Below, in pieces: positions 7,599-16,173 of a DNA stretch of 64,000 bases (positions are counted from its first letter, which is position 1; every line of letters starts with the position of its first letter). The notes beneath the pieces were generated by a model. The model made no database searches, had not been told where the DNA came from, and saw only the letters and a list, made by a program, of their open reading frames with translations. Source of the DNA: Mesorhizobium sp. RMAD-H1 (GTDB lineage: Bacteria; Pseudomonadota; Alphaproteobacteria; Rhizobiales; Rhizobiaceae); the NCBI RefSeq assembly GCF_014191375.1, contig NZ_JACHWN010000012.1, positions 1-64,000 on the forward strand, written 5' to 3'. The position numbers and the translations under genes are program-made.

Positions 7599-8903
7599 AT
7601 GCGAAGGATTGTTGTTACAGGCATGGGCGCTGTCACGCCCCTTGCTGCAGATGCCGAGACATCCTGGTCGCGTCTGCTCGCCGGTCGCTCCGGCATACGC
7701 AGGCTTCCCGACGATATGGTGGGCGATCTGCCGGCGAAGATCGGCGGACTGGTTCCTTCCTTGGAGGAAGATCCTGAGGCCGGCTTCACCCCCGACACCG
7801 TTCTGGCTCCAAAGGATCAGCGCAAGGTGGACCGCTTCATTCTCTTTGCATTGGCGGCGGCAGAAGAGGCGCTCGCTCAGGCCGCATGGAAACCTGCTTC
7901 GGAAAAGGACGGGCTCCGCACCGCGACAATCATTGCCTCGGGTATCGGAGGGTTCCCCGCCATCACCGAGGCGGTGCGAACGGTTGACCAGCGAGGTGCC
8001 CGGCGTCTTTCACCATTCACCGTACCGTCTTTCCTGGTAAACCTCGCGGCGGGGCACATTTCGATCCGCTATGGCTTCAAAGGCCCGCTCGGCGCGCCGG
8101 TTACGGCATGCGCGGCCGGCATCCAGGCGATCGGCGATGCCGCTCGTCTTATCCACGCCAATGAAGCCGATATCGCCGTGTGCGGTGGAACGGAAGCATG
8201 CATGAATACCGTCAGTCTCGGTGGCTTTGCTGCCGCACGCTCTCTTTCCACCGGCTTCAATGACAGGCCGGCTCAAGCCTCGCGTCCTTTCGACATGTCG
8301 CGGGACGGCTTCGTCATGGGTGAAGGAGCGGGAATCCTGGTCATCGAGGCGTTGAGCCACGCGCTGGCGCGCGGCGCGAAACCGCTTGCCGAGCTCGTCG
8401 GTTACGGCACGACAGCGGACGCTCATCACATCACATCCGGTCCAGAGGACGGCGGCGGCGCGTGTCGGGCAATGGAGATCGCGATTGCCCAGGCGGGGAT
8501 TTCACCGCACGAGGTTCGTCATCTCAATGCGCATGCAACCTCCACACCGGTGGGCGATCTCGGTGAGATCGAAGCGATCAAGAGCGTATTCGGGCGCAAC
8601 TTCTCCGTAGCTGTCAGCGGCACGAAATCGGCGACCGGACACCTGCTCGGTGCGGCCGGCGGGCTTGGAGCCATTTTCGCAATCCTGGCGCTCAGGGACC
8701 AGGTGGCACCGCCGACGCTGAACCTGACCGCTCCAGATCCGGCGGGCGAGGGGATCGACTATGTCGCAAACGAGGCCCGGCCAATGGCGATGGACTACGC
8801 GATCTCAAACGGCTTCGGCTTCGGAGGTGTCAATGCCAGCGCACTGTTTCGCCGCTGGACGGAGGAACTGCCTTTCGGGAGCGCCGGAAGGGCACATAGC
8901 TGA
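7599..8903 (+). CDS. Beta-ketoacyl-ACP synthase II-like (FabF family), accessory copy
   Basis: 434 aa with the full thiolase-fold ketosynthase triad: Cys171 in VTACAAG, His312 in NAHATSTPVGD and His348 in SATGHLLGAAG, plus Lys343. Length and the C-terminal FGFGGVNAS motif are typical of FabF. RBS AGGAG sits eight bases before ATG 7599. It lies between a TetR gene and an SDR gene rather than with fabG/acpP/fabH, so it is probably not the housekeeping elongation enzyme. It may work with the SDR on a special acyl chain, or on a compound also handled by the pump (inference). Confidence 0.9.
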   Translation: MRRIVVTGMGAVTPLAADAETSWSRLLAGRSGIRRLPDDMVGDLPAKIGGLVPSLEEDPEAGFTPDTVLAPKDQRKVDRFILFALAAAEEALAQAAWKPASEKDGLRTATIIASGIGGFPAITEAVRTVDQRGARRLSPFTVPSFLVNLAAGHISIRYGFKGPLGAPVTACAAGIQAIGDAARLIHANEADIAVCGGTEACMNTVSLGGFAAARSLSTGFNDRPAQASRPFDMSRDGFVMGEGAGILVIEALSHALARGAKPLAELVGYGTTADAHHITSGPEDGGGACRAMEIAIAQAGISPHEVRHLNAHATSTPVGDLGEIEAIKSVFGRNFSVAVSGTKSATGHLLGAAGGLGAIFAILALRDQVAPPTLNLTAPDPAGEGIDYVANEARPMAMDYAISNGFGFGGVNASALFRRWTEELPFGSAGRAHS

Positions 8904-8962
8904 CGCCTGCACGCGGGCCTTTTACGCTCCCCTCATTCAACACCAAGAAAGAGATGGTTTCC

Positions 8963-9778
8963 ATGGACAAGAACAATCCTGGCGTGGCGCTCGTCACAGG
9001 GGCATCCTCCGGCATCGGCCGCGCGACGGCCGAAGCCCTGCAGGGGGCGGGTTATTCCGTATTTGGAACAAGCCGTCGCGCAGTTGCCGAACGATCCGAC
9101 GGCATTACCATGCTGACCTGCGACGTCACCGATGATGCGTCCGTGGCGCAATTGGTCGATGAGGTGCTGGCCAGGGCCGGGCGCATCGACCTGCTCGTCA
9201 ACAATGCCGGCATTGGCCTGTTTGGCGGCGCCGAGGAATCCTCAACCCTACAGGCTCAGGCGCTGTTTGACGTGAATGTCTTCGGTGTTCTTCGCATGAC
9301 CAATGCGGTGCTGCCGGCAATGCGCCGTCAGAAGAGCGGCAGGATCATCAATCTGAGCTCGGTGCTGGGCCTCATTCCGGCTCCCTATTCCGCCCTTTAT
9401 GCGTCGACCAAGCACGCCATTGAAGGCTATTCTGAATCGCTTGATCACGAGTTGCGCCCGTTCGGAATTCGGGTTGTCCTGGTCGAGCCGGCCTATACCC
9501 GGACTTCATTTGAAGAGAACCTCGTAAGGCCCGACCGGTTGCTGGACATCTATGACTCTGCACGCGCTGGCATGAACGAGGTTCTGCGGAAAGCGATCGA
9601 CAGGGGCGATGTGCCCGAAGTGGCAGCCGGCACGGTCGTGAAAGCAGCGACCGCTCTTGCGCCGAGGAGGCGCTATGCGGCGGGAAAATTGGCGCGCCAG
9701 GTCAGCTTCCTGCGCCGCTTCGTCCCTGAATCCGCATTCGACAAAAGCCTCCGCAAGCAGAACGGGCTGCCGGTCTGA
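8963..9778 (+). CDS. Short-chain dehydrogenase/reductase
   Basis: A classical SDR of about 271 aa: cofactor motif TGASSGIG near residue 13, NNAG around residue 85, catalytic Ser in NLSSVLG, and the YASTK (Y-x-x-x-K) pair. The residue after the second strand favours NADP(H) (GTSRR, two Arg). AAGAAAGAG precedes; ATG 8963 has the better spacing, though 8954 is possible. It is 59 bases after the ketosynthase gene and likely co-transcribed. The substrate cannot be told; a carbonyl/aldehyde reductase role fits a TetR-controlled detoxification or lipid operon. Confidence 0.88.
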   Translation: MDKNNPGVALVTGASSGIGRATAEALQGAGYSVFGTSRRAVAERSDGITMLTCDVTDDASVAQLVDEVLARAGRIDLLVNNAGIGLFGGAEESSTLQAQALFDVNVFGVLRMTNAVLPAMRRQKSGRIINLSSVLGLIPAPYSALYASTKHAIEGYSESLDHELRPFGIRVVLVEPAYTRTSFEENLVRPDRLLDIYDSARAGMNEVLRKAIDRGDVPEVAAGTVVKAATALAPRRRYAAGKLARQVSFLRRFVPESAFDKSLRKQNGLPV

Positions 9779-9913
9779 CAGCGCCTTCAACGATATCCTG
9801 TTTGGTCTAACCGGCAGAATATGAGCGCGTTCAGAAGCCGGCAAAAAGACGCGCATCTTCGGAAACGACCGCGACCGAGGTAATCACCCCTCCATATTGA
9901 TGAAAGGACATCC

Positions 9914-10138
9914 TTGAAGATCAAATTATCGGCGCTGGAAACACGGTGCCACATCGGCGAGAAAGCTTGCGGCAAACGGCTATACGATGAAGCTCGCCAA
10001 CTCGAAGAGGTTGCAATGGTGCGACCGGGGCGGCTTAAGCTGCCGCCGATCCATAGCTTTCCGTTCGAGGAACTTCCGAAAGCCTTGTCCGACTTTAAGG
10101 CGCGCCAAGCGTCGGGGAAATTCGTGGTCATGGTATGA
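9914..10138 (+). pseudogene. C-terminal remnant of a medium-chain alcohol dehydrogenase / quinone oxidoreductase
   Basis: The end of this frame (HSFPFEELPKALSDF, then ARQASGKFVVMV) matches the conserved C-terminus of zinc-type alcohol dehydrogenases, in which a H-x-F-P-L-E-x-A-x-x-A pattern is followed by GK-VV. Only about 40 residues of a roughly 340-aa protein remain, preceded by unrelated sequence, so it is a gene remnant. It sits between the SDR gene and a LysR gene that points toward it. Confidence 0.6.
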
Positions 10139-10245
10139 GCAACGATGATGGCCGGATGCCCAAGTCTTCTCAAGCCGCGGGCCTCGCCATCTTTATTGTA
10201 TCGGAATTAAGCGATCTCTCGCGTGATCGGCTTATGAGCGCCCAG

Positions 10246-11148
10246 TCAGTCGATCCCGTCCACCTTTCTCAATTTCTCAACGAGGAAATCGACGAATGCC
10301 CGCACGATCGGCCGCATGAAGCGCGTCGAAGGGTAAGTGAGGAACATCTCGGCCGGGCGAAGGGAATAGTCGGGGAGTATGTGGACGAGCTTGCCTGTCG
10401 CAAGATCCTCTGACACGAGGATCACCTGCACAGGTCCAATGCCGCGCGCTTCCCTGAGGCTCCGGGTGATCACCTGGGCATTGTTCGTTCTCAGCTTTGG
10501 ACAGACCGGCACCTCGATTGTCTCGCTGCCACGACACAGCGTCAGCGTATTGCGTGGAGACAGAACCGCCAGCGTCGTCACGACGTCGAGTTCGGAGAGC
10601 CGCTCGGCCGAATCGATCGGCCCAACTCTCTCCAGATAGGCTGGGGAGGCGACGAGAACGCGTCTGATCAGGCCGATCCTTCGAGCGATAACGTCCTGGT
10701 TCTCCGGCCGGTCATAGCGGATTGCCAGGTCGAAGTTCTCGTAGACGAGATCGACATGGCGGTTATCCAGCACCAGGTCGACGCACACCAGCGGGTGCTC
10801 GTCCTGAAATTCCATGACGATGCGGTCGAGGTGCGCGGCCCCGATGCACGAAGGCGCAAAGATGCGGAGCGCTCCCCGCATCTCGCCCATATCACGTCGG
10901 ACCCCCTCTAACGCCGCTTCAATGGATGCAAGTGCCACGCGGCTCGCTTCGTACAGAGCGATGCCCTGGGGTGTCGGGCGCACGGCACGATTGCTGCGTT
11001 CGAGCAGCCTTGCATTCACATGCCGCTCCAGATTTCTGAGATGCTTTGTGACGGCGGGCTGCGAGATGGCAAGGTCCTTGGCCGCACCCGTGACCGAGCC
11101 CTTTTCGACGGTCCGCACGAAGGCGCGCAGGGCGGCGTTGATATCCAT
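10246..11148 (-). CDS. LysR-family transcriptional regulator
   Basis: 300 aa with an N-terminal winged helix-turn-helix (GSVTGAAKDLAISQPAVTKH, residues 17-36) and a type 2 periplasmic-binding-like effector domain. It has the usual family length and the LERSNRAVRPTPQG wing. Closest by pattern to the CrgA/AaeR-type subgroup. Divergent from the L,D-transpeptidase gene across a 94-base gap with a 10-bp perfect palindrome, so it probably controls both itself and that gene. The effector is unknown. Confidence 0.92.
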   Translation of the reverse strand: MDINAALRAFVRTVEKGSVTGAAKDLAISQPAVTKHLRNLERHVNARLLERSNRAVRPTPQGIALYEASRVALASIEAALEGVRRDMGEMRGALRIFAPSCIGAAHLDRIVMEFQDEHPLVCVDLVLDNRHVDLVYENFDLAIRYDRPENQDVIARRIGLIRRVLVASPAYLERVGPIDSAERLSELDVVTTLAVLSPRNTLTLCRGSETIEVPVCPKLRTNNAQVITRSLREARGIGPVQVILVSEDLATGKLVHILPDYSLRPAEMFLTYPSTRFMRPIVRAFVDFLVEKLRKVDGID

Positions 11149-11158
11149 GTATATCTCC

Positions 11159-11187
11159 TGGTTATGGTCATTATTCTACCATAACCA
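11159..11187. promoter_or_regulatory. Perfect inverted repeat: probable LysR operator
   Basis: TGGTTATGGT (11159-11168) and ACCATAACCA (11178-11187) are perfect inverted copies separated by nine bases. The centre also fits the T-N11-A rule of LysR boxes. It begins about ten bases upstream of the LysR start codon and lies about 55 bases before the divergent transpeptidase gene. Confidence 0.75.
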
Positions 11188-11242
11188 ATAGACATTTCCG
11201 GCGCCAGAGACCTTTATGTCGGCCAAAGGAGACTGCCAGCAG

Positions 11243-11929
11243 ATGCCCATCACCCGCCGCTCTTTCATGACAGGTCTGCCACTTGTTCTCGGTGGCTGTG
11301 CGACAAGTGAGATACCGGTTTCGATCAAGCCAGTGACGTACAGCCCAGCCAGTGATCCTCATTATCGCGAAGTGTACGGACCGATCACTTCGGAGCCGTG
11401 GCCGATCGCTGGCGTAGACCTGAAGAAGGTGAACCCGAAATTTCTTAGGCAGGAGGTGGCCTATATCTCTGCATATGCGCCGGGCACGGTGGTCGTGGAT
11501 CCGGTCGAGCGCTTCGCCTACCTGATCCAGGAAGGGAACCGGGCGCTTCGCTACGGCGTGGGTGTAGGCAAGGTCGAAGCCTTCAACTTTCAGGGCGAGG
11601 CGACGATTGCGGCAAAGAAGGAGTGGCCCGGCTGGAAGCCCACGCCGGACATGATTGCGCGAGAACCTGAACGATATGGTCCTTTGAAAGATGGACTATC
11701 AGGCGGGCCGAAGAACCCTCTGGGCCCTCGAGCCCTCTATCTGTTCCGCGACGGTCGCGACACCTTCTATCGCCTGCATGGCACGGTAGAGCCATGGACC
11801 ATCGGCACCAAGGTGTCGTCGGGCTGTATTCGCCTGTTCAACCAGGACATTATCGACCTTTACAACCGCGTTCCGGTTGGAACGAAAGCCGTGGTGCTCC
11901 CTGCCACCAAGGAGGCGGAGACCGCATAG
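11243..11929 (+). CDS. L,D-transpeptidase, probable lipoprotein (YkuD family)
   Basis: 228 aa. The N-terminus has a twin Arg followed by a hydrophobic stretch and a lipobox (LVLGGC, Cys19), so it is exported and probably lipid-anchored facing the periplasm. The YkuD catalytic site is present: HGT at His179 and SSGCIRLFN with the nucleophile Cys195. Such enzymes cross-link peptidoglycan stems or attach outer-membrane proteins to it. Start at MPITRRSF is chosen because it gives a proper signal. Divergent from the LysR gene, which may regulate it. Confidence 0.9.
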   Translation: MPITRRSFMTGLPLVLGGCATSEIPVSIKPVTYSPASDPHYREVYGPITSEPWPIAGVDLKKVNPKFLRQEVAYISAYAPGTVVVDPVERFAYLIQEGNRALRYGVGVGKVEAFNFQGEATIAAKKEWPGWKPTPDMIAREPERYGPLKDGLSGGPKNPLGPRALYLFRDGRDTFYRLHGTVEPWTIGTKVSSGCIRLFNQDIIDLYNRVPVGTKAVVLPATKEAETA

Positions 11930-12014
11930 GGGCAGTTCAACACAAGGCTCGTGTCGACCTGAGAGCCGTTAATTGAAAGTTCAAAGCCAGAGGCGGCCGG
12001 TTCGATGCCAGCCC

Positions 12015-13874
12015 TTACGCCTTGAAAATTCTCTTGATCGACTGAAGGAGGCGAGGACGCTCACGTGGAAAGCCAAAAGCGTCGTTGAGAAAAGCTATGT
12101 CTTGAGACGCAAGCGAATCCCGGAAGCCGCCTACCTCGCCTTTTCGAACCTTGGGCGCGCCGTTGCGTGGGCGTAACCAGGGCAAAGGAAACTGGTCGGA
12201 ACTCTCAAGTTCCTTCATCTTATCAAACGATCCGGCCTCGACGGCACGTGCAATGTCCGCGGCGGAGGCATCCAGTTCAAAAAACTCTAGGACCTTGGCA
12301 AGCGTCTGGGCGGAGTCGCGGTGGCAGTCTTCATAGGTGATCTTCAGCACGTTGGGCTGTCGGCAGAGTTGTTCCCACATCGCCCGGAAGCGGGCCAGAT
12401 TGTGCGCCCCGAAATAAGGGTCACGGATAAAATCCGAGATCGTGCCCTGATAGTTGAAGAAATCACGGAACCGGCCGGTCACTTGATGATAAAGGCTGAC
12501 CATCACGTCACGCGGATCACGTTCCAGATAAACGATACGGTCGACCTTGCCGTAACGCTCCAGGCGTTCCTGAACGGAAAAGTCATGAGGCGGCAAAGAT
12601 CCGTCGTTGAACTCGAAACCGTCGTGATGAAACCTGATCGGGTCGGCCTGATCGAGCTGCGCCAGCATGAACCGAATCCAGGTCCGGCCCGATTTCGGGT
12701 AAGAGATGAAATGCCGGCTTAGCGGCGATGAGGATCGGTCGGTTTCCCGCTGACGCATCTTGTCCATCTCTCCTGGCTCGAATTTCTGATTGCCAGTGTC
12801 GGTCTTTTTCGAAGCTCTGTGAATATCTTCCCCATCCGGCGCAGAAGAAAAGATTGTCTCGCCAGGGCGATGGTCACAGGCAACCAGGACCTTGGCGCTG
12901 TAGGTATGCCAATCCATAAACTCTATTGCAGCGCGGGCGGCGCTTGCGAGGCTTTTGCCCAGCCCGGGCGACCCGCGAAGTTTCGCGATTGCACCCGCGA
13001 TTGCGGCATGGGTGGGCCGGTCGATCACGAGCGCTGTTTCCTGATCCTTCGCCATGACGCCGGTGCCATGCGGCGTGCAGACGACCGGTACACCGCTCGC
13101 CATTGCTTCGGCGACCAGGTTCGACCAGCCGGCGTTCTCCTCGGTCATGACCACGCAATCGAGCTGACGATAGAACGCAGCGAGATCGGCGTCGAAAACT
13201 GGTCCCTGAAGCACGATACGCCCGGATGCCAGAAGATCGGGATGTTTCTCGGCGATCCCGGTACTATCCCGACCGAAGAACCGCAGTTGGACGTCCTGTG
13301 GCAGATGTTCGAGCGCGGCGATCAGCGGTTCGGGATTCTTGTTGGCCAGCGCTCCGATGACGAATGCTTGGGACACATCTTCTTCACGAGCCGCCGGGGC
13401 GAACAGATCGGTATCCACAGCGCCTGGGATGACGAAAAAGCGATCGGCCTGAAACTCCGTATAGCTTCCCGCGGGCCAGTGATCATTATTGAAGATGATG
13501 ACATTGGGCCGGAAAGACCGATTCACCTGCAGGAATCTGTCGCGGCGGCTTTGATCATTCAATATGTGCTGAACACGAACGCCGAACGTTTCGGCATTCA
13601 GCAATTCAAACTGATCGATGGTTTGCGGGGGAAAGCCGGCGCCCGGCACAAAAGTCGCATCCCACCAGTGCCTGCCCGCTTCATCAAAGGTCAAAACCGG
13701 AAATTCCGATTTCCACGCCGGCCTGTGGTCAGGGGAAAAAACCAGGTAGGACAATGAATGCCCCTCATCACGGATGGCGCGGCCAAAGCGCTCGAACCGG
13801 AGTAAGCCCCCCGCCAAGACGATCTGATCACAAGCAACAAGAATGTTTTTTGGAGGAGGATTTTGTGGAGACAT
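12015..13874 (-). CDS. Fused glycosyltransferase - sulfotransferase
   Basis: A 619-aa two-domain protein. Residues 1-345 look like a GT-B glycosyltransferase of the GT4 type: a sugar-nucleotide domain with an E-N-AGWSNLVAEAMASGVPVV segment (about 246-265). Residues 385-619 are a P-loop sulfotransferase: the PAPS 5'-phosphosulfate loop SYPKSGRTWIRFML (391-404), the 3'-phosphate strand YLERDPRDVMVSLYH (449-463), and a C-terminal KVRKGEVGGFRD segment that matches the usual RKG-x-x-G-x-W/F loop. A charged linker (about 345-385) joins them. The protein could add and then sulfate a sugar on one acceptor. No signal peptide, so it is cytoplasmic. It points away from the Ig-like gene cluster. Which acceptor it uses is unknown. 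Confidence 0.85.
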   Translation of the reverse strand: MSPQNPPPKNILVACDQIVLAGGLLRFERFGRAIRDEGHSLSYLVFSPDHRPAWKSEFPVLTFDEAGRHWWDATFVPGAGFPPQTIDQFELLNAETFGVRVQHILNDQSRRDRFLQVNRSFRPNVIIFNNDHWPAGSYTEFQADRFFVIPGAVDTDLFAPAAREEDVSQAFVIGALANKNPEPLIAALEHLPQDVQLRFFGRDSTGIAEKHPDLLASGRIVLQGPVFDADLAAFYRQLDCVVMTEENAGWSNLVAEAMASGVPVVCTPHGTGVMAKDQETALVIDRPTHAAIAGAIAKLRGSPGLGKSLASAARAAIEFMDWHTYSAKVLVACDHRPGETIFSSAPDGEDIHRASKKTDTGNQKFEPGEMDKMRQRETDRSSSPLSRHFISYPKSGRTWIRFMLAQLDQADPIRFHHDGFEFNDGSLPPHDFSVQERLERYGKVDRIVYLERDPRDVMVSLYHQVTGRFRDFFNYQGTISDFIRDPYFGAHNLARFRAMWEQLCRQPNVLKITYEDCHRDSAQTLAKVLEFFELDASAADIARAVEAGSFDKMKELESSDQFPLPWLRPRNGAPKVRKGEVGGFRDSLASQDIAFLNDAFGFPRERPRLLQSIKRIFKA

Positions 13875-14437
13875 GCCTTCTCAGCCAAACCGAAGTCAAG
13901 AAATCTCGTGAATTCTTCACGCAGCGATCTTGGTAGCGGAAGTGAAAGATCGGTGCAATCTCCACATCTGAAAGAGGCAAAAGATAGATTTGCAGCGGTG
14001 TTAATGGTGGGGATTGCACCACGGGTTTAGATGAGGCGAAGACGAACCGATGGCGTCGCTTTTGTCCCTTCATCCGAATAAGAGGTAAAAAAATTTACAG
14101 CAGAATACAAGTAATCTATATGGATTGATACACAAAAAATATAATTAAATTCATTCATATTAATATATAATCCAACGTCTAAAATGTTGTCCGTTATCAG
14201 AGTTTACAAAAGCTAACGATCTTCTTAGCAATCGCTTGTGAACGCGTAGGCCGAATGACAGGATCGTCTGCGTCAAGAGTTTACTTCGCGGTCTGTCGGA
14301 AGAGCATTCGATAACACCTGGACGGCACCGCAAAAACACTCAAGACAAGTATTGAGCCGGGGTGCCTCCGATCAGCGGAGGTGCGCTTGAGGTATTTGTG
14401 TCCGGCCCTCCGGTCGGGAAGATGTCTGGAGAAGATG
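13875..14437. promoter_or_regulatory. AT-rich divergent regulatory region
   Basis: About 560 bases with no convincing gene. Bases 14080-14215 are strikingly AT-rich, with many TATAAT-like and poly-A/T runs, against a GC-rich background. Near the right side CCTCCG (14365-14370) and CGGAGG (14376-14381) form a 6-bp hairpin in the leader of the first Ig-like gene. Such AT-rich islands are typical sites for nucleoid-silencing proteins (Ros/MucR or H-NS-like) at horizontally acquired surface genes; that it works so here is inference. Confidence 0.5.
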
Positions 14438-16054
14438 ATGGCCCTGAGTACCATGAAATCGGAAACTATAGCCAAAGTAGCTCCGATTAACCAAGCTGTT
14501 AATGTCTATGTCAGTTTTAAAAGTGACGATAGATACGAGGACAAGGTCACTTTTTCGACTATTTACGATCAGCCGCAATATGAGGGAGGTCCGTATGTCA
14601 CATATCCCGGTGGGGGAAACGTAGGCACATTGAATGATGTCTACTCAGGTTTGGCGCAAGGCACGCTCAATGTGCCGGAGGGGCTGATGGGGTTCATCAC
14701 GATTAAGGTCCTCCGTAAAGCTGTTAAATCGGGAGTATCTGACGATACAACAACCATCGGCCCTATCGAATTTATCCCCTATGATTTCCTTGGGGATGAT
14801 GCCGGCAATTATGGTTCCGGCGTGCTTTCGTATCCGCTTGCCAGCAAAACGGTGCTGACGCCTGGAGATCTTTCCCAGGTCAGCGTTACTCTGACCTTTA
14901 ATAATCCGGATCCTGATCTACCCCCCGTCCCCATTGAAGGTGCGGAAGTACATTTCAGGGTCGTGACCGGTCTCGTCCCGGGGGCATGGGCCTATCCCAC
15001 GAATTCAGTTGGGACCCAAATGGACTACCCAGGAAAAGCTTATTGGACGACCACGACGAATGCTCAGGGCGTCGCGACCGCCTTTATTCAGTCAGGCCTC
15101 GTACCTGATCCTGTGACCGGTGATCCGACAGATCAGATACTATCAGGTATGGTGCGGCTACAGATAACAACTCTGGGGGGAAGCATCGATGACCGTTATA
15201 TCACGCTATATTATCCCAGCATGAGTGACGATGATCAAACTCCCGTTGTATCCAGCAGCCTCGTTATCGACAGCACCTATAACCTCCAGGGGAGCAGCGT
15301 TGTTGTTCTAGGCATGCCGGATGATATGCCGGACAAGTATAAGGGCGCAAATGTCAGGGGCTTCGTCTATCTGGAAACAGACTCAGGCAAAAATGGAGTA
15401 ATCAGCGAAATTGAAATCATGAAGCGGGTAGTAGACAACACGTACCTTAGTCCATCAGCAGCAAACTTCGAAAGAAATGATGGAGGCAACAATACACCTG
15501 TCATTTGGTATGTAGACTCTTTTGGAACCGCTGCTAAAAGCCAGAAGACAAGTACTCAGGTGTTTGGTGAATATTCTAACCGACCCGATATCACTTTACC
15601 CAACAACAATTGGATAGATCCGCCTTATCCCGCCAAACGTCCGGGGAAAAATCAGGGCGCGATAACCCCCGCCACCCTCGCGGATAATGGCAATCGCATG
15701 CGGGTGCAGATCGACGATCCGCTGCCGGATGAATATCTGGATGGAACCTATCAGCTTTACTACATCCTTTTTGCCAACAGCGGAGAGGATGGCAAGTTGG
15801 GAGAGGCGCTGTATTACTATCCCGATTATACGACTGGTGCGCCGGGGCTTCCTCTTCAGGCCGGTACGAATGGCTTTAACCAGTACAGGTCCATAATGCT
15901 GGATGGGAACAAGTTCATGGGATACGCGCCTCCCGGACAGTTTTATTGCGTATGTGCGGTCACTCAGGACAATACATCCGACCCAAGTACTTGGACATAT
16001 TGTAACTACGTGTTCGCCAAAAAGGATACGTGGTGGACCCTAGATACGGCGTAA
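14438..16054 (+). CDS. Beta-rich Ig-like protein 1, function unknown
   Basis: 538-539 aa, starting at one of two adjacent ATGs (14435 or 14438; GGAG at 14428-14431 favours 14438). No signal peptide. The sequence is rich in Thr, Ser, Gly, Asp, Pro and Tyr with short beta-strand-like segments. A bacterial Ig-like (invasin/Big-type) unit appears around VEVHFRVVTGLVPGAW-type text and TTTNAQGVATAFIQSGLV. The C-terminal part (DGTYQLYYILFANSGEDG) resembles a strand near the C-terminus of the next three proteins. First of four tandem related genes. Codon usage is less GC-rich than neighbours, suggesting transfer. No export route is visible. Confidence 0.75.
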   Translation: MALSTMKSETIAKVAPINQAVNVYVSFKSDDRYEDKVTFSTIYDQPQYEGGPYVTYPGGGNVGTLNDVYSGLAQGTLNVPEGLMGFITIKVLRKAVKSGVSDDTTTIGPIEFIPYDFLGDDAGNYGSGVLSYPLASKTVLTPGDLSQVSVTLTFNNPDPDLPPVPIEGAEVHFRVVTGLVPGAWAYPTNSVGTQMDYPGKAYWTTTTNAQGVATAFIQSGLVPDPVTGDPTDQILSGMVRLQITTLGGSIDDRYITLYYPSMSDDDQTPVVSSSLVIDSTYNLQGSSVVVLGMPDDMPDKYKGANVRGFVYLETDSGKNGVISEIEIMKRVVDNTYLSPSAANFERNDGGNNTPVIWYVDSFGTAAKSQKTSTQVFGEYSNRPDITLPNNNWIDPPYPAKRPGKNQGAITPATLADNGNRMRVQIDDPLPDEYLDGTYQLYYILFANSGEDGKLGEALYYYPDYTTGAPGLPLQAGTNGFNQYRSIMLDGNKFMGYAPPGQFYCVCAVTQDNTSDPSTWTYCNYVFAKKDTWWTLDTA

Positions 16055-16084
16055 TCGCGGAAACTTGACACCATTCCTGCCGTC

Positions 16085-16115
16085 GGGCGGTGCGGCTTCG
16101 AAAGCGGCACCGCCC
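16085..16115. other. Strong intergenic hairpin between Ig-like genes 1 and 2
   Basis: GGGCGGTGC (16085... read from about 16085) pairs with GCACCGCCC (ending 16115), continued after one G/G mismatch by GCTT/AAGC around a CGA loop. It is followed by a run of nine C (16113-16121) instead of T, so it is not a normal terminator. It may stabilise or partly attenuate the polycistronic message. Confidence 0.5.
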
Positions 16116-16173
16116 CCCCCCTTGAACATTGCCCGTGCGCTGCGTGCCGAAGGGTAATTTTAGGAGCCTGTCA

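Noticed and set aside
12819-13757. Open frame of 312 codons on the plus strand
   Set aside because: Antisense to the glycosyltransferase domain; no ribosome site.
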